Below, one piece after another: positions 1-11,129 of a DNA stretch of 64,000 nucleotides. The translations under genes were made by a program, and so were the position numbers. The notes under the pieces were generated by a model, which had not been told where the DNA came from, searched no databases, and saw only the letters and a list, made by a program, of their open reading frames with translations. The DNA is from Blasia pusilla. Its lineage: Eukaryota > Marchantiophyta > Marchantiopsida > Blasiales. Where the stretch lies: assembly GCA_050084515.1 (NCBI GenBank), contig CM114274.1, positions 15,004,001 through 15,068,000 of the forward strand, given 5' to 3'. The stretch's first letter is position 1; every line of letters starts with the position of its first letter.

Positions 1-2500
1 ACGGCAAAGAAACGGCTCTCCTTGCCTTTCCATCTCCATTCGGGAGTGAAACTCTCAAACTCGTCAGTTACTCTTGCACATTCGTGCTTACTCTTGCTCT
101 TTTTGTCTTGTTTCTTGCCTCCAACATTTCTTAACCTAAACCTCGTTGCTGACGATGTCCATCGTCGTATCTCATCGGGTACTGTATAACTCGTGCATTC
201 AAGTGTTGGTTGAAGTCTCTCATCGCGGCCTGTCGGAGTTGACCATTCAACAATCTCCACTACAATTGGTTAACTTGTAACTCACCTGGGAGTCTATTTT
301 TGTCGTTTGCAACTGAGCGAATATGTGCTAGTCGTTTAGCTTGTTGCTCGCCACTGACGTCGTAGTTTCTCATTTCGGACCGTGCCATTGTTTCTTTCAT
401 TATTCCGAAGAGTTTCGTGCTGATTGCGAACTTGGTTGCTCAGGTCAATGTGATTAGATCGTTGCGGGTACTAGCTTCATTCCGTAGAAGAATAAGTTTG
501 AGCTGTGAGTTCTCTTGTAGCATTGTCTAGTTCTAGTGGCCCTTCTTTTTCTTCATGGTTTCAAAAGTCTGCATGTGAAACTACTGTCTCCCTTCCCGGG
601 GATACGCCAGATGCAATGACTAGCTCATGCATCAGTCGATTGCGGCGCAAGAAGGGGGGGGCCGGATTATGATCGAGCGTGATCGTTTCCGAAAACAGTC
701 CCAACGTTGAACACAATGACGTCAGGATCTGAACTTGGTGTTTTTTCTACTTTGAGGAGAGAGCTGTGAATCAACTCACGGAGAGCGATACTCGTAAAGA
801 AATGGATTACAGAGTGGCATAAGAAGTACAGTGAGTATTAGCATTCTCAGCTCCCATACGAAGTTACGAACTCCCCGAAATAACAAGACCTTGCTTTAGA
901 GAACCTTAATACGACTGCACCATGATTTTCAAAACATTCAACTTAGCTGAAACATCCTGCAGTACGGAACACAAATTATTAATTCTCCAATGAAGATGTA
1001 GAACATGTTATCAGCCACGGTGAGAACTGAATATGTAGCCATATTTTGTGTGGGCTAACTGCGCAGAAACATACGGGAGGGATAAACTAATTCAAGCCGC
1101 TGCCCCGTCTCTCAGTCGCCTCATCATTGGGAAAATAACTCTTGCTCCTCAGGAATATGATTGCACGCTGTACTGTAAACTAAATTGCTATTCATTAAAG
1201 AGAACCTTGAGGATGTGGATGTGATATCAACATCCTATGCACATCCATATCCTCTAGCTCCACAGGACCCACAAGAAAAGAGGACGCTGGGCATTGATGG
1301 TGAGGGACAAGAAATCCCAATCTGGACAACACTTATCAGTCATCTCTGGATTGCACATATCTACCATCTTTCTTCAGTTTGTGGCCAATAACGACCTAGG
1401 TGCCTCGTTTGCAGATTGGTCTGCAGAGTATCGCACTAGAGCTAGGAAGAGCTACGTTAGCTAACTGGATTGGACTGATCCTCTGACCTATGAGTAACAA
1501 GATCAAAATCACCAGAGGTTCGCCAACCGATAGAGGGGAATTTGCAATGCCGATTTTTTGAAAGTTTTTAAAACCAGCCCCGAACTACGTATTGCTAACC
1601 TGCGCACTAATCCGAGGAAAGTCTAATCAGTTATTCACAAATCTTTTCACAAAATGGACATTACTCTCAAACAATCGACTACCTGTGGCCTTATCTTGTG
1701 TAATTTTGAAATTTTGCGATTGGGTTGGCTGTAGATCAGGCTGTCTTCCTTCAGTTTTTTTCATCTTTTTTATATCACATTTATTCATCCTGTTGTGTCT
1801 TGAGAACTGTTGGATTGCAATGTGACTCCATATCAGTTGGTAGAAATAGTGACAAAAGTCCAATTCAGAACAAGCCAATATTAGTATACTTCATTTATGC
1901 AACCACTACATGCATCTGTTGGGAATTTACTTTCTGACCAGCAAAGGTATGTGCACACTTCTCCAGTCTGAGCGAAATATAGGAAATAAAAAAAATTGCC
2001 AGGATATTCTCTAGAATGGTAACAACCTGCACAATCTCAACAATATATAATGTTGTATATCTCAGGTAAGGAAAAGTATCCAAAGACTTATTGAAAAATC
2101 AGTATCACAAAATAAATAAGTATACATTTACTTCTGGTCAAACAATGTTAAACTATATTTAACATTCCCACATAATAGACGGAAAATAGACTCTTACTAA
2201 ATGATTGTACTCTATCCCCAAGATTTAAAATACCATCAAACGACCAAGTGTAATAACAGAGATAGGCAAGCCTTTCATCAAACACCTTATCAAACTAGAA
2301 CATGGATGTATCTCAGAGCCAGAACATCGATGTATGTCATAAAAGGGACAAAATCATCGAGAAAACATTATATAATGAGAAAAAATAGATTAAATCTTCA
2401 AAGAGCCCGGGCAAAGGTTGCATTGCAATTTGCAAATAAATTTGCAATGTCAAACCTATTGTTATGCCTCGCCATTTGCAATTGACCAATATCTACTTAA
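1..2500. other. No recognisable feature
   Basis: I see no gene here. The first 1.1 kb is pyrimidine-rich, moderately GC and without ORFs of useful length. From about 1.5 to 2.4 kb the sequence becomes AT-rich. The open frames (all under 95 codons) overlap each other on both strands and resemble no family I know. The 1-600 stretch could be a transposon leader or a gene 5' region, but nothing in the sequence decides this. Confidence 0.4.
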
Positions 2501-2501
2501 G

Positions 2502-2580
2502 CATGGTTGCACAAACACGGGCAAGTCCTTCCTTAAGATGGACATGGACGGACAAGTTCGGACATGTCCATGGACATGGG
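2502..2580. repeat. hAT-terminus-like repeat with palindromic core
   Basis: The segment opens with CATGGTTGCACAAAC and holds a self-complementary block around GGACATGTCCATGGACATG. Related sequence recurs near 32740-32802, 34490-34563 and 34790-34850, where it caps GC-rich segments next to a decayed hAT transposase. I read it as a degenerate terminus of that hAT family (terminal consensus about CAAGGTTGCA), immediately left of a Helitron remnant. No 8-bp target duplication could be paired. Confidence 0.3.
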
Positions 2581-2689
2581 TTCTAAGAGGTGGGACCCAT
2601 ACTTATAGTCCATGATGGAAGGCAAGGCAAGGATGAGTGGAGCAATGAGGGAGGAGGGAGTGGAGATTGAACTGCAACTTTTATCCCTC

Positions 2690-4031
2690 CAATTAGGAAT
2701 CGAAAATAATTTTAATGTTTTCCACAAGTGTCTTTTCTACGTGTCTTCCCTTCTAGACTCTTCGCTTGTTGCATTTAATTTTAATGGTAGTGCTAATGTA
2801 ACTACCAGACCTATTTCAACAGCTCTAAGAGAAATATTCCTTGTGAATCTTCAGATTAACAAACTCTACAAGAGTTGTAACTTGAAGGCATTAGCAGAGT
2901 TACCCAGTCCTTGCTTCCTTGGATCCACATCTAACTATAAAAACTGGTTTGTTCCCATTTATATTTCCTTATCTATTCAGACATTTTGTAGGGAAGTGTA
3001 CATTTGTTGAATATATCGGCAATCGCTCTAGATAGTTATTTAGCCTCTTTTCATTATACGAGCCTTATACCCTTTTAATGCACCAACTTTGTAAGTCAAT
3101 TCAATTATGTTCAAATAGTAAAGGTTTTATACTCAATAGGGAGTTAGATAATCTCATAAAACAAAAGCCATACCTTAAGGAGGAAGACTTATATTACCAC
3201 CTTTCGAAGTGCTCCATAAGCCCCTAGTTCCCAAGAAGCCGTGCTTGGCATAGAAGGCACTTGAAATACTTAAAAGCCATGGTTCATGAATGGGACATGC
3301 CTCATTTTTTCCTTACCCTAATGTCTAATGAAGTATCAGAGAGCCGATGGCGTGAGTTCAATGATATTGAGTTCCTTCTTCAAAAGTTCAACCTAACATT
3401 AACATGGCGAGATGCTCTTATTGAATGCACACAACTCTTCCACACCACGATGCATTCCTTCTTATCTCAATTTATATTTAGTGGTCTACATCTGCTGAGT
3501 TAGGTGCAAGACTATTTACTTTGCTATGAATTGCAAGTAGAGGAAGCCTCCATTTCCATATTATACTTTGGATACAACCTTCAGATGTAAATCAAATAAC
3601 TTTTGAAATTTGCACATAGATCCCATCAGCAATAAGCTAGAATCTGAGTACATGTTCTACAGACTAATCATCTTCTCCATTTGACATCCTGTTACAATAT
3701 GTCATAAAAATACATTTACATAAGTGCAAAGAAGGAATTTGTGTAGTAAGGAAAAAGAAACATAATCCTTATTGCCGTCTTGGCTTCCGTGCATCTCCCA
3801 ACTTGATTACAACTCCATTTATTGATTGTCTCTAGGAGGCGGAATTACTATAGACCATCAGAAGAACATCGAAACGTGATAGCTTACCATCCTCTTGTGT
3901 TACTTCTTTGGGGAGCTCACATGAACATACAACGTGTGACAAATACTGATTGGTCTTTCTATTTGCTGGAAAATGCCCTCAAATATGAACCAATTAATAG
4001 GAGCAATAGACATAAAGACTGGTACCTATGA
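2690..4031 (+). pseudogene. Helitron replicase fragment (Helitron_like_N), decayed
   Basis: Three separated open stretches match in order the more complete Helitron copy on the minus strand at 25.7-28.4 kb. The first (2760-2935) has VNLQINKLY, as VLLINLHVNELY in the other copy. The second (3255-3500) has PHFFLTLMSNE, FNDIEFLLQKFN and TLTWRDALIECTQLFHT, the Helitron_like_N pattern that precedes the Rep catalytic region. The third (3822-4031) has YHPLVLLLWGAHMNIQRVTNT and SFYLL. The frame is broken by stops and AT-rich spacers, and neither the HUH motif region nor a helicase is found, so it is a 5' remnant. In an intact element this protein nicks and unwinds DNA for rolling-circle transposition. 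Confidence 0.6.
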
Positions 4032-4132
4032 TTGGTCATATGCCTAGATCCTCCACTATCAAGCACCCATGCATCTTCACTCTTTGACTTAGTGGAATGT
4101 TTTGCATGTGTGTAAAACTCTTCGATTGCTAC

Positions 4133-4604
4133 CTAAGCATCTAACTCATGTTCTCCTAGTTGTACAAAATTTCCAGACTGCTTCTTAGGTCTTAAACAAC
4201 CGTTCTTCTCATCTTGACTCCTCTTTCTACAATCTTTGATAAGATGACCTAGCTTACCACAATAAAAAGCATTTGAAGGCTTTCCTTGGAAATTTCTTCT
4301 TGATATTTGAACTGTAATCCTGATTTCTACCTCTCTGTACATTGGTAGTAAATGCTGCATCACTTCCCTCTCTTGCTTTGAAGCGCACTTCCTCTTCTAC
4401 CAACATTGCACTAAATTTTTCAAAAGTAAGCGGCTTGGGTCTTACTTCAGTATTCAATGCAGTGACCAAAGTGTCATACCTTGGAGGCAAAATCCTTACG
4501 CACCGATGTGCCAAATCTTTGCTAGACTTTGAAATTCTTACAGACGCCATCTGATCATGAAGATTCTTAATCCTTGTCAAAAATTGCTCCGCGCAACAAG
4601 CCAC
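4133..4604 (-). pseudogene. Ty1/copia gag fragment with CCHC knuckle
   Basis: Minus-strand frames encode a UBN2-type copia Gag end: ILPPRYDTLVTALNT and LTFEKFSAMLVEEEVR are typical of the alpha-helical capsid region, followed by a basic linker and a zinc knuckle with YCGKLGHLIKDC. A one-base length change in a run of T separates the two frames, and the first knuckle cysteine is readable only in the upstream frame. No LTR, protease or polymerase belongs to it. The fragment abuts the left edge of the 265-bp tandem array. Confidence 0.65.
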
Positions 4605-5793
4605 ACAAAAGTCATTCGGACCTTTACATGCTTGTCAGCAGACAGTCCACATTTCTTCTTTACAGATATTAACCCACTATTCATAGAATCACGATACGGG
4701 CGCAAAGCAAGTTTTTTTCAACTCTCTGCTGATGTTATTAGGTGGATGGCTCCTCGCAACATTGGGAACCAGAGTTCCAATCAGACATACCCTTCCTCAT
4801 CCCCATTGGATCTTAAGGACCAATTCATCCACAGTCCAGTGACCCTTCAATTGGATCTTAAGATCCGAATTAAGGACATTCGGACCTCCGCGTACTTGTC
4901 AACGGATGGTCCATATTTCTTCTTAATTAATAACCCACAATTCACAGAAACGCAATAGAGGCATAAAGCATATTTTTTTAAGCTCTCTACTCGACGTTAT
5001 TTGGTGGGTGGCTCCTCACAACATTCAGAACCAGAGTTCCAATCGGGCTTATCCTTCCTCATTGGATTGGATCTTAAGGTCCAATTCACCCATAGTCTAG
5101 TGACCCTTAATTCCAATCTTAAGTTCTGAATTAAGGACATTCTCACCTTTGTGTGCCTATCAGGGACATTCCACATTTCTTCTTAACAGATAATCCGCGA
5201 TTCACAAAAAGGCAATAGAGGCGTAAAGCACATTTTTTTCAACTCTCTCGTGACGTTATTAGATGGATGGCTTTTCGCAACATTCAGAACTAGAGTTCCA
5301 ATCACACATATCCTAGAGATTACCATTCATCCCGATTGGACCTTAAGGTCCAATTTGCCCATAATCCAGTGATCCTTCAATTGGATCTTAATATCCGAAT
5401 TAAGGACATTCACACCTCCGCGTGCCTATCTGCGAGCAGTCTACATTTCTTCTTAATAGATATCCCATGTTTCACAAAATTGTGATAGAGGCACAAAGCA
5501 GGTTTTTTTCAACTCTCTGCTAACTCAATTAGGTGGATGGCTCCTCGCAACATTCGGAACCAGAGTTCCAATTGGATATACCCTAGAGATTTTCATTCAT
5601 CCCGATTGGATCTTAAGGTGCAATTTTCCCACAATCCTGTGACCTTTTAATCGGATCTTAAGATCTGATTAAAGGTAATTCGGACCTCCGCGTACGTGTC
5701 TATGGACAAACCACACTTCTTTTTAATAGATAATTCAAGTTTCACAGAATCACGATAGAGGCACAAAACAAGTTTTTTCCAACTTTCTCATGA
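4605..5793. repeat. Tandem array, unit about 265 bp, about 4.5 copies
   Basis: A long unit recurs with landmarks such as TTCGGACCTCCGCGTACTTGTC at about 4615, 4878, 5138, 5410 and 5679, giving spacings of 260-272 bp. Other unit landmarks are GGATGGCTCCTCGCAACATTC and TTGGATCTTAAGATCCGAATTAAGG. Copies are diverged and carry small indels. The last unit is cut at 5793 by the LTR of the G1 gypsy element. There is no coding signal, and the unit is much too long for CRISPR. It is either a local satellite or an internal tandem block of an unidentified element. Confidence 0.8.
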
Positions 5794-7363
5794 TGTAATG
5801 TACAACTCAAGGAAGAAGATACTCTTTCTATTGCAAAGTACTGAGTTGGTTCCCAAGAGACCATTATTTCTTGAGTAAAGAGAGATCTTATAAAGAATAT
5901 CAAGAATAAACTCCTTCTTCACTAAAATGCTTCACCAACTACAATGACACTATCTTACAAGTACAAAAGAATAAAAGTTTTTTCTTTCCTCTTGGAAAAG
6001 ACTCTTCTCAAGTGCACACAAAGACTCTTGTGAATCTGCAATAACAAAGCTCCACGAAGACCTCAAAGAGATCTCAAGAATGGCGGCTCATCCTACTTTC
6101 AGAACTAAATCTTGTTTGGTAGGTTACTCATTGTCTAACAACTTTCCTATGCTTCTTTTTGATTATCTTTTGGAATTCTGAAACTACAAGACTCAACTCT
6201 CATCTGTACTGTAGTCCAATATGATCCACATTCAATTCTGCACATCAGAAAGCATGAGAGAAGACTCTTCTTTTGCATCAAAGAGTGGAAAGAACTAGAA
6301 AAGTATTACAAGCTTTAGAAAGTAAAAGTCTCTTTAGCTTGGATCATCCCTCAACAAAACTTCTTACGCACTCACCAAGACTGCAAGTAAACTCAAGATA
6401 TACGGAACAATATTGGAGAATTCAAAATACAAGTGAATGATCCCTTCTTCGTCTGATTTACTCTTTAAATAGTCTTTTATAATCTCTGATTGCTCTTCCT
6501 ATTCTAATCTAACATTCTAACTACAAATCCTAACCTACTCCATTCAAATTATCTAACCTTCAATCTTCCTAAGTCGGTTGGTTTCCTTGGCGTTTCATTT
6601 CTACTCCCTTTAAACCGCTGCGCCGCTCCATTTTCGACTTTCAAAACCGCCGCAACGGTTCAGTCTTCACAGTCTTCACGCTCTTCGCAGTCTTTGTAGT
6701 CTTTCTCTTCGCGATCCTATCTTCGCGATCCTATCTTTGCGCTCTTATCTTTGCGCGAAGACTCTTATCATTCTGCCTCCGCAAAGAGTCCTCCTTTTGA
6801 CTTTCTTTCACTCCGCTGCCTTCAAAAAATTTCCTATCTTTCTATCCCTATTCTTAATACACTTTTCCGCTTTCTAAAGACTCTTTAATTTCTTCTACTT
6901 CTTCCTCTTTCTTCTTAGAGTTCTTAGTCTTTGCTCTTGGGTCTTCGCTCTTCGTTCTTTGAACCCACTCTTTGCACAAAGACTATCTCCAGTCTTCTTT
7001 ACAAAGAAGCTTTTTCTCAATCTTTGTTGACAATCTTTTACACTGTTCTTACTACAATCTTCCTTGCAAAGCACCCGCACTTCCTCTCCTAACTTCTTTT
7101 CCTATCTTTTCTTACTTTCACACAATTCTCACTCTTCCAAGAGAGTCCTTAATCTTCTAACATCTCTCTCTTGTACTCTCATCAGAGTTCTGTTAGTCAC
7201 TCTTCACACAATTTTGGTAAAGTAAGGCTCCTTACTTCCGGTATTAAGTCTTCAATCCTTGCTCAAGGAACAGTGCTATACAAAACTTGATCTTTCTATC
7301 AAAATCCCAAAAACGCAGGCACTACATATCCCCTCACTCAAATGTGAGTTATCTTGGTGAACA
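5794..7363 (-). repeat. 3' LTR of gypsy element G1 (family Q)
   Basis: The 1.57-kb segment is homologous along its length to the clean solo LTR at 50901-52362. Shared landmarks are the end TGTAATGTACAACTC, the block CTTGGAAAAGACTCTTCTCAAG and the pyrimidine-rich middle with repeated CTTCGCAGTC-like words. On the minus strand it starts TGTTCACC and ends in ACATTACA. The purine-rich stretch AAGTAGAAGAG, now at 11123-11133 beyond the copia insertion, would have lain directly upstream and fits the polypurine tract, which makes this the 3' LTR of G1. The left flank cuts the 265-bp array after CATGA. Confidence 0.65.
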
Positions 7364-7369
7364 CTCTAT

Positions 7370-7678
7370 TGAAGATTGAGTTACAGTCAAGCTCATGAGA
7401 CACTCGAACTGCTACATTTGGTACTTACACAAAGTAGGGAAGCTTAATCTTGGTTAGTTAGTTAAGCGCGGTTATCTTAACTATGATTAGTTAATCACTG
7501 TTAATCTAACTTGAGACTATGGTTAAGGTTAGGGTTAGGATTGCTTGTACATATCCTATATAATTGAGAAGGGGATCAGCCTCCACTCATTCTCTCATTG
7601 CAAGTTTCTTTCTCCATGGTGGTGTGTGAGTGTGAGAGTCATTTCCCACCAATTATGATTCTTTAGCAGTTTTCCACA
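7370..7678 (+). repeat. 5' LTR of the copia element
   Basis: It starts TGAAGATTGAGTTACAG and ends TTTTCCACA (TG...CA). It aligns with 10840-11116 except for a stretch of about 30 bp (about 7550-7575, containing TATATAATTGAG) that is missing from the 3' copy. That missing piece includes the only TATA-like sequence in the LTR. The divergence indicates an old insertion or later deletion. Confidence 0.9.
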
Positions 7679-7690
7679 TAGTATCATAGC
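7679..7690 (+). other. Primer-binding site (initiator Met tRNA type)
   Basis: TAGTATCATAGC directly follows the 5' LTR and differs at only two positions from TGGTATCAGAGC, the common plant copia PBS complementary to the 3' end of initiator tRNA-Met. Confidence 0.75.
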
Positions 7691-8194
7691 GATAGGAGAA
7701 CATCACTTAAAATTCTTGGTGTTTGAGGCAAGAAGAGAGGCAAGAGAATGCACAATTTCAATTTGGGAGAAGAAAATTTTGTTTTGAGCTCAGTGGAAGC
7801 AGATTTCAAGTGGAGCTTTGATGGTGATAAAACTTTAGAGGCGGTTTTAAAGGTTTTCCCAATTGATTTCGCCATCTGGTTTTGCATCGACTAGAATGAT
7901 ACTGAACGCTGGTTCCAATTTTTTGAAAGAGTGCATCAAGAGCTTTCCAATGCATCCAAAATTGCTTGATTTTGACATTCTAAGCTCCTGCAATAGCAAT
8001 TTCAGTGTAGGAAAGTGCAATTAGTGAAGAAAAGTTGTGTAGTTTGCTCTCTACAAGCCAATTTCAACTAGTTCTTTCATACATTTGATCAATTTTGGCA
8101 AATTTTAGATCGATTTCTATGTAGGAGTGATCTATGCTTCAATTGGAGCAGTAGAGAACCTGAAATTACGTCTTTGTGAGTGAAATCGTTCGTC

Positions 8195-8897
8195 ATGGAG
8201 TATTCCTCAACAACAATCACAAGCGAGAAGCTACATCAGCAGATTTGCACTTTCGCATAAAAAATTTCTCATGGGTTAAGAACTATGGGAGCTTGTCATA
8301 TGTGATGAGGCCAAGCTAGAAGGTGACTCAAATGACTTGAATGTTTGCGCCTCGAACAAACGCGCAAGCCAAGTAATCCACTACATTTCAATAACGATCA
8401 GTTCGCCAATGATAGATCACATTCAAGATGTTGATATTCTGAAGGAGGCCTAGCATGTATTGGAAAAGCTGTTTCAGACATCTACAAAGGCCAAAAAGCT
8501 GCAATTGAACGAAGTGAGGAAAGGATTGTAGAGCATCAATGATTATATTTTGATTATTATTGATCACTTGAATAGCATAGGAGTGACAATAGAAGATGAT
8601 GATCTCATTTTGTTCACTCTTCAAGGCCTTACAAAGGAATACAAGTCCTTTGAGACCTCTATCTCTGTGAGAGAGAAATATCCAATCTTTCAAGAGTTAG
8701 TCCCACTATTAATAAGTGAAGAGATGTGCCTAGTAGGTAGCGATACTTCGTCTAGTTTGCAAGAGAGTGCGTTGTTTGCAGGTTATAGAACAAACAGAGG
8801 CAGGGGTCGTGGTAGAAACTTCTGTGGTCGTGGTGGATATCAAGCATATAAAGGAAGAGGCACTCAATATAACGTCACTCAATCAACTACAAACTAG
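8195..8897 (+). pseudogene. Copia gag, frameshifted
   Basis: The likely start is the ATG at 8195. The N-terminal part is broken by stops. From 8550 the frame is open and reads as the C-terminal capsid of a UBN2-type Gag: DDDLILFTLQGLTKEYKSFE is a classical copia Gag block, followed by an Arg/Gly-rich tail (TNRGRGRGRN) that usually precedes the zinc knuckle. A weak knuckle remnant lies near 8965-9020 in another frame. An intact Gag forms the virus-like particle in the cytoplasm; this copy cannot. Confidence 0.75.
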
Positions 8898-9129
8898 TAC
8901 TATACACAATCATAAGGTGGTGATGGTGGAAACCGTTGGGGTCAAGGTCAATAGGAGAGGGTCCCTGGATCTTGCAATTATTGTGGGATAAAGGGTCACT
9001 ATGCAAAGTTTTGCTTCAAGAAGAAGGCACATATGAGAATAGGAGCCTTATAGCAATAAAACTATGTAGAGCAACAACACCAAGAGCACTACCAAGAACA
9101 ACAACATTCACAAACAGAGCATCTCTTGG

Positions 9130-9350
9130 TCATGACTCATCATATGGGAGCAATGGTCAAGAAAGACTCGATAGTAGATTGGTACATTGACTTTAGTGCA
9201 TCAAATCATAGGACCTCACAAGCTAAATGGTCCAATATCAAGTGACTTGTCGTTACACTCCACAACAAAATGAAGTGGTTGAGAGGAAGAATCGATAAAT
9301 TGTTGAAGCAACACGAGCTATGGTGAATGAGAACAACATGCCTTAGGTGT
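9130..9350 (+). pseudogene. Copia protease start fused by deletion to integrase end
   Basis: Near 9168-9215 one frame reads SIVDWYIDFSASNH, matching the aspartic protease signature WYIDSGASNH with S to F at the catalytic DSG (so DFS). About 60 bases later the frame reads like the C-terminal edge of the copia integrase core (RYTPQQNEVVERK and then IVEATRAMVNENNMP in adjacent frames). The zinc-binding HHCC and the first two catalytic aspartates of integrase are therefore gone. This is the clearest evidence that the element is an internal-deletion derivative. Confidence 0.7.
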
Positions 9351-9365
9351 ATTAGGCTTGCTGCA

Positions 9366-10356
9366 TTTAGACGTCAACAGACATGGGAGCTCGTTGATAT
9401 ACCTTCCGGTAAGGAAGCTATTGGTTGCAAATGGGTTTAAAAATCAAAGGCAATCAAGATGGTACAATTAACAAATACAAAGCGAGATTGGTGGCTAAGG
9501 GCTATGCACAATAATATGGCATTGATTATGAGGAAAAAATTAGCCCTGTTGCAAAGATGGCGACTACAAGAATAATGGTTACAATTGCAATAAGTAAGAA
9601 GTGGAGATTACATCACATAGACATCAAGAATGCCTTCTTGAATGGAGATCTATACGAGAAGGTATATATGACTCAACCACCTAGATACCAGCATCCCAGG
9701 TTTCCATTTCGTTTATGCAAGTTGAAGAAAGCTCTATACTGGCTCAAACAAGCTCCAAGAGCCTGGTGTGGCAAAATTACATACGTCCTACAAGAGTTGG
9801 GTTTTAGGGTATGTGATTTTGACTCCTCGTTATATGGCTTGAGAGGACAAGATCATACGGTTCTCATTATGTTGTATGTTGACAATCTCCTAATTATTGG
9901 GAGTACTGAAGAAATGATACAATAATTCAACCTTAAGTTACAAGCAAAATTTGATATGAAGGACTTGGGAGAACTCAAGTACTTCCTTGGTATTGAGTTA
10001 ATAAAGGTTGGAGAAAGCATGTGGTTACTAAAACGACAATATGCTTTTCATATGCTTTCAAAATATGGTATGACAGCTTGTAAGCCAATCTCTATACCGT
10101 TGGACCAGAGTGTGAAGCTAATAGTGGACGAAGGAGAGTTGCTTGCAGATTCTAATATGTACATACGTATGGTTGGAAGTTTGATCTATCTAACTATAAC
10201 CAGACCAGATTTGAGCTATATTGTTGGCCTAGTAAGCCAGTTTATGCAAGTATCTCGAAAATCTCACCTTGATGGTATGAGAAGGATTTTGTGCTATGTG
10301 AAATTCTCTATTCAATTCGGGCTTCAATTTGAACCTTCTCCAAGTTTTCAATTATA
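9366..10356 (+). pseudogene. Copia reverse transcriptase
   Basis: The region opens with WELVDIPSGKEAIGCKWV, the usual start of the copia RT (RVT_2). It continues with HHIDIKNAFLNGDL (first catalytic Asp region), CKLKKALYWLKQAPRAW, and MLYVDNLLIIG, where the family has YVDDxLI. The second Asp of the YVDD box is Asn (YVDN), so catalysis is expected to be lost. An in-frame stop at 9923-9925 separates this from FDMKDLGELKYFLGIEL. TRPDLSYIVGLVSQFM marks the connection region. RT normally copies the element RNA into DNA inside the particle. Confidence 0.88.
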
Positions 10357-10849
10357 AGGATTCAGAGATGTTCATTGGGCAAGAAGCGTGTTTGATCGAC
10401 ACTCCACATCGCGTTATTCATTTACTTTGGGAAGCGCACCTATAAGTTGGGCTTCAAAGAAGCAACATACGGTTGCTTTATCTTCAACAGAGGTTGAGTA
10501 TAGAGAAGCAACCAATGGAACATGTAAGGCGGTGTGGCTTCATCGATTACTTGTTGAGATTGGTGTTAGTAACTTAGGACCTAGTGTAATATATGCAGAA
10601 AATATTAGTAGCATCAAGCTTGCTAATAGCCATGTGTTTCATGCTCGTACAAAGCATCTTTAGGTGCACTATCATTTTATTAGAGACAAAGTGCTTGCAG
10701 GAGAAATTGATCTTGTGTATATACATACAGATCAGCAAATTGCTGACATCTTTACAAAGGCATTGTCTAGAGATAAGTTTGAGATGTTTATAAATGATTT
10801 AGGCGTTAGAGATATCGATATGAGCTTGAGGAGGAGTATTGAAGATTGA
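10357..10849 (+). pseudogene. Copia RNase H and polyprotein C-terminus
   Basis: The frame opens after a stop at 10355-10357. TSRYSFTLGSAPISWASKKQ, TVALSSTEVEYREA, RTKHL followed by HYHFIRD, and TDQQIADIFTKAL are the successive copia RNase H and C-terminal tail motifs. Stops at 10355 and 10661 interrupt it. The C-terminus runs into the 3' LTR at 10840, as is common in this superfamily. Confidence 0.85.
10828..10836 (+). other. Polypurine tract of the copia element
   Basis: GAGGAGGAG lies three bases upstream of the 3' LTR (10840) and is the expected primer for plus-strand DNA synthesis. Confidence 0.7.
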
Positions 10850-11116
10850 GTTACAGTCAAGCTCATGAGACACTTGAACTGCTACATTTGGTACTCACAC
10901 AAAGTAGGGAAGCTAAATCTTGGTTAGTCAGTTAAGCGCAATTATCTTAACTAGGGTTAGTTAATCATTGTTAGTCTAACTGGTGACTATGGTTAAGATT
11001 AGGGTTAGGGTTGCTTGAAGGGGACCAGCTCCACTCATTCTCTCATTGTAAATTTCTTTCTCCATAAGTGTGAGAGCCGTTTCCCACCAATTATGCTTCT
11101 TTAGAAATTTTCCACA
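10840..11116 (+). repeat. 3' LTR of the copia element
   Basis: It starts TGAAGATTGAG and ends TTTTCCACA, matching 7370-7678 apart from substitutions and two deletions. The telomere-like words TTAGGGTTAGGG in both LTRs are part of the LTR and not a telomeric tract. Confidence 0.9.
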
Positions 11117-11129
11117 CACTCTTCTACTT

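Larger units (their letters stand above)
7370..11116 (+). mobile_element. Ty1/copia retrotransposon, internally deleted
   Basis: A compact 3.75-kb element has LTRs of 309 and 277 bp, a primer-binding site resembling initiator-methionine tRNA complement, gag, a protease remnant fused by deletion to the very end of integrase, RT, RNase H and a polypurine tract. The order with RT after integrase is diagnostic for copia. Normal copia elements are about 5 kb, and the missing 1.2 kb or more is the integrase core. CACTCT flanks both sides (7362-7367 and 11117-11122), with two extra bases on the left, and is the likely target duplication. The target is the PPT/LTR boundary of G1, so this insertion is younger than G1. 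Confidence 0.85.

Noticed and set aside
1185-2485. Several ORFs of 60-95 codons near the left edge
   Set aside because: Overlapping in different frames, AT-rich, without recognisable motifs; not supported as genes.
4605-5793. Regularly spaced repeats resembling a CRISPR-like array
   Set aside because: Unit is about 265 bp with no unique spacers, in a plant-type transposon context.
7530-7560. Telomere-like TTAGGG words
   Set aside because: They are part of the copia LTR and recur at the same place in the 3' LTR (10995-11010).
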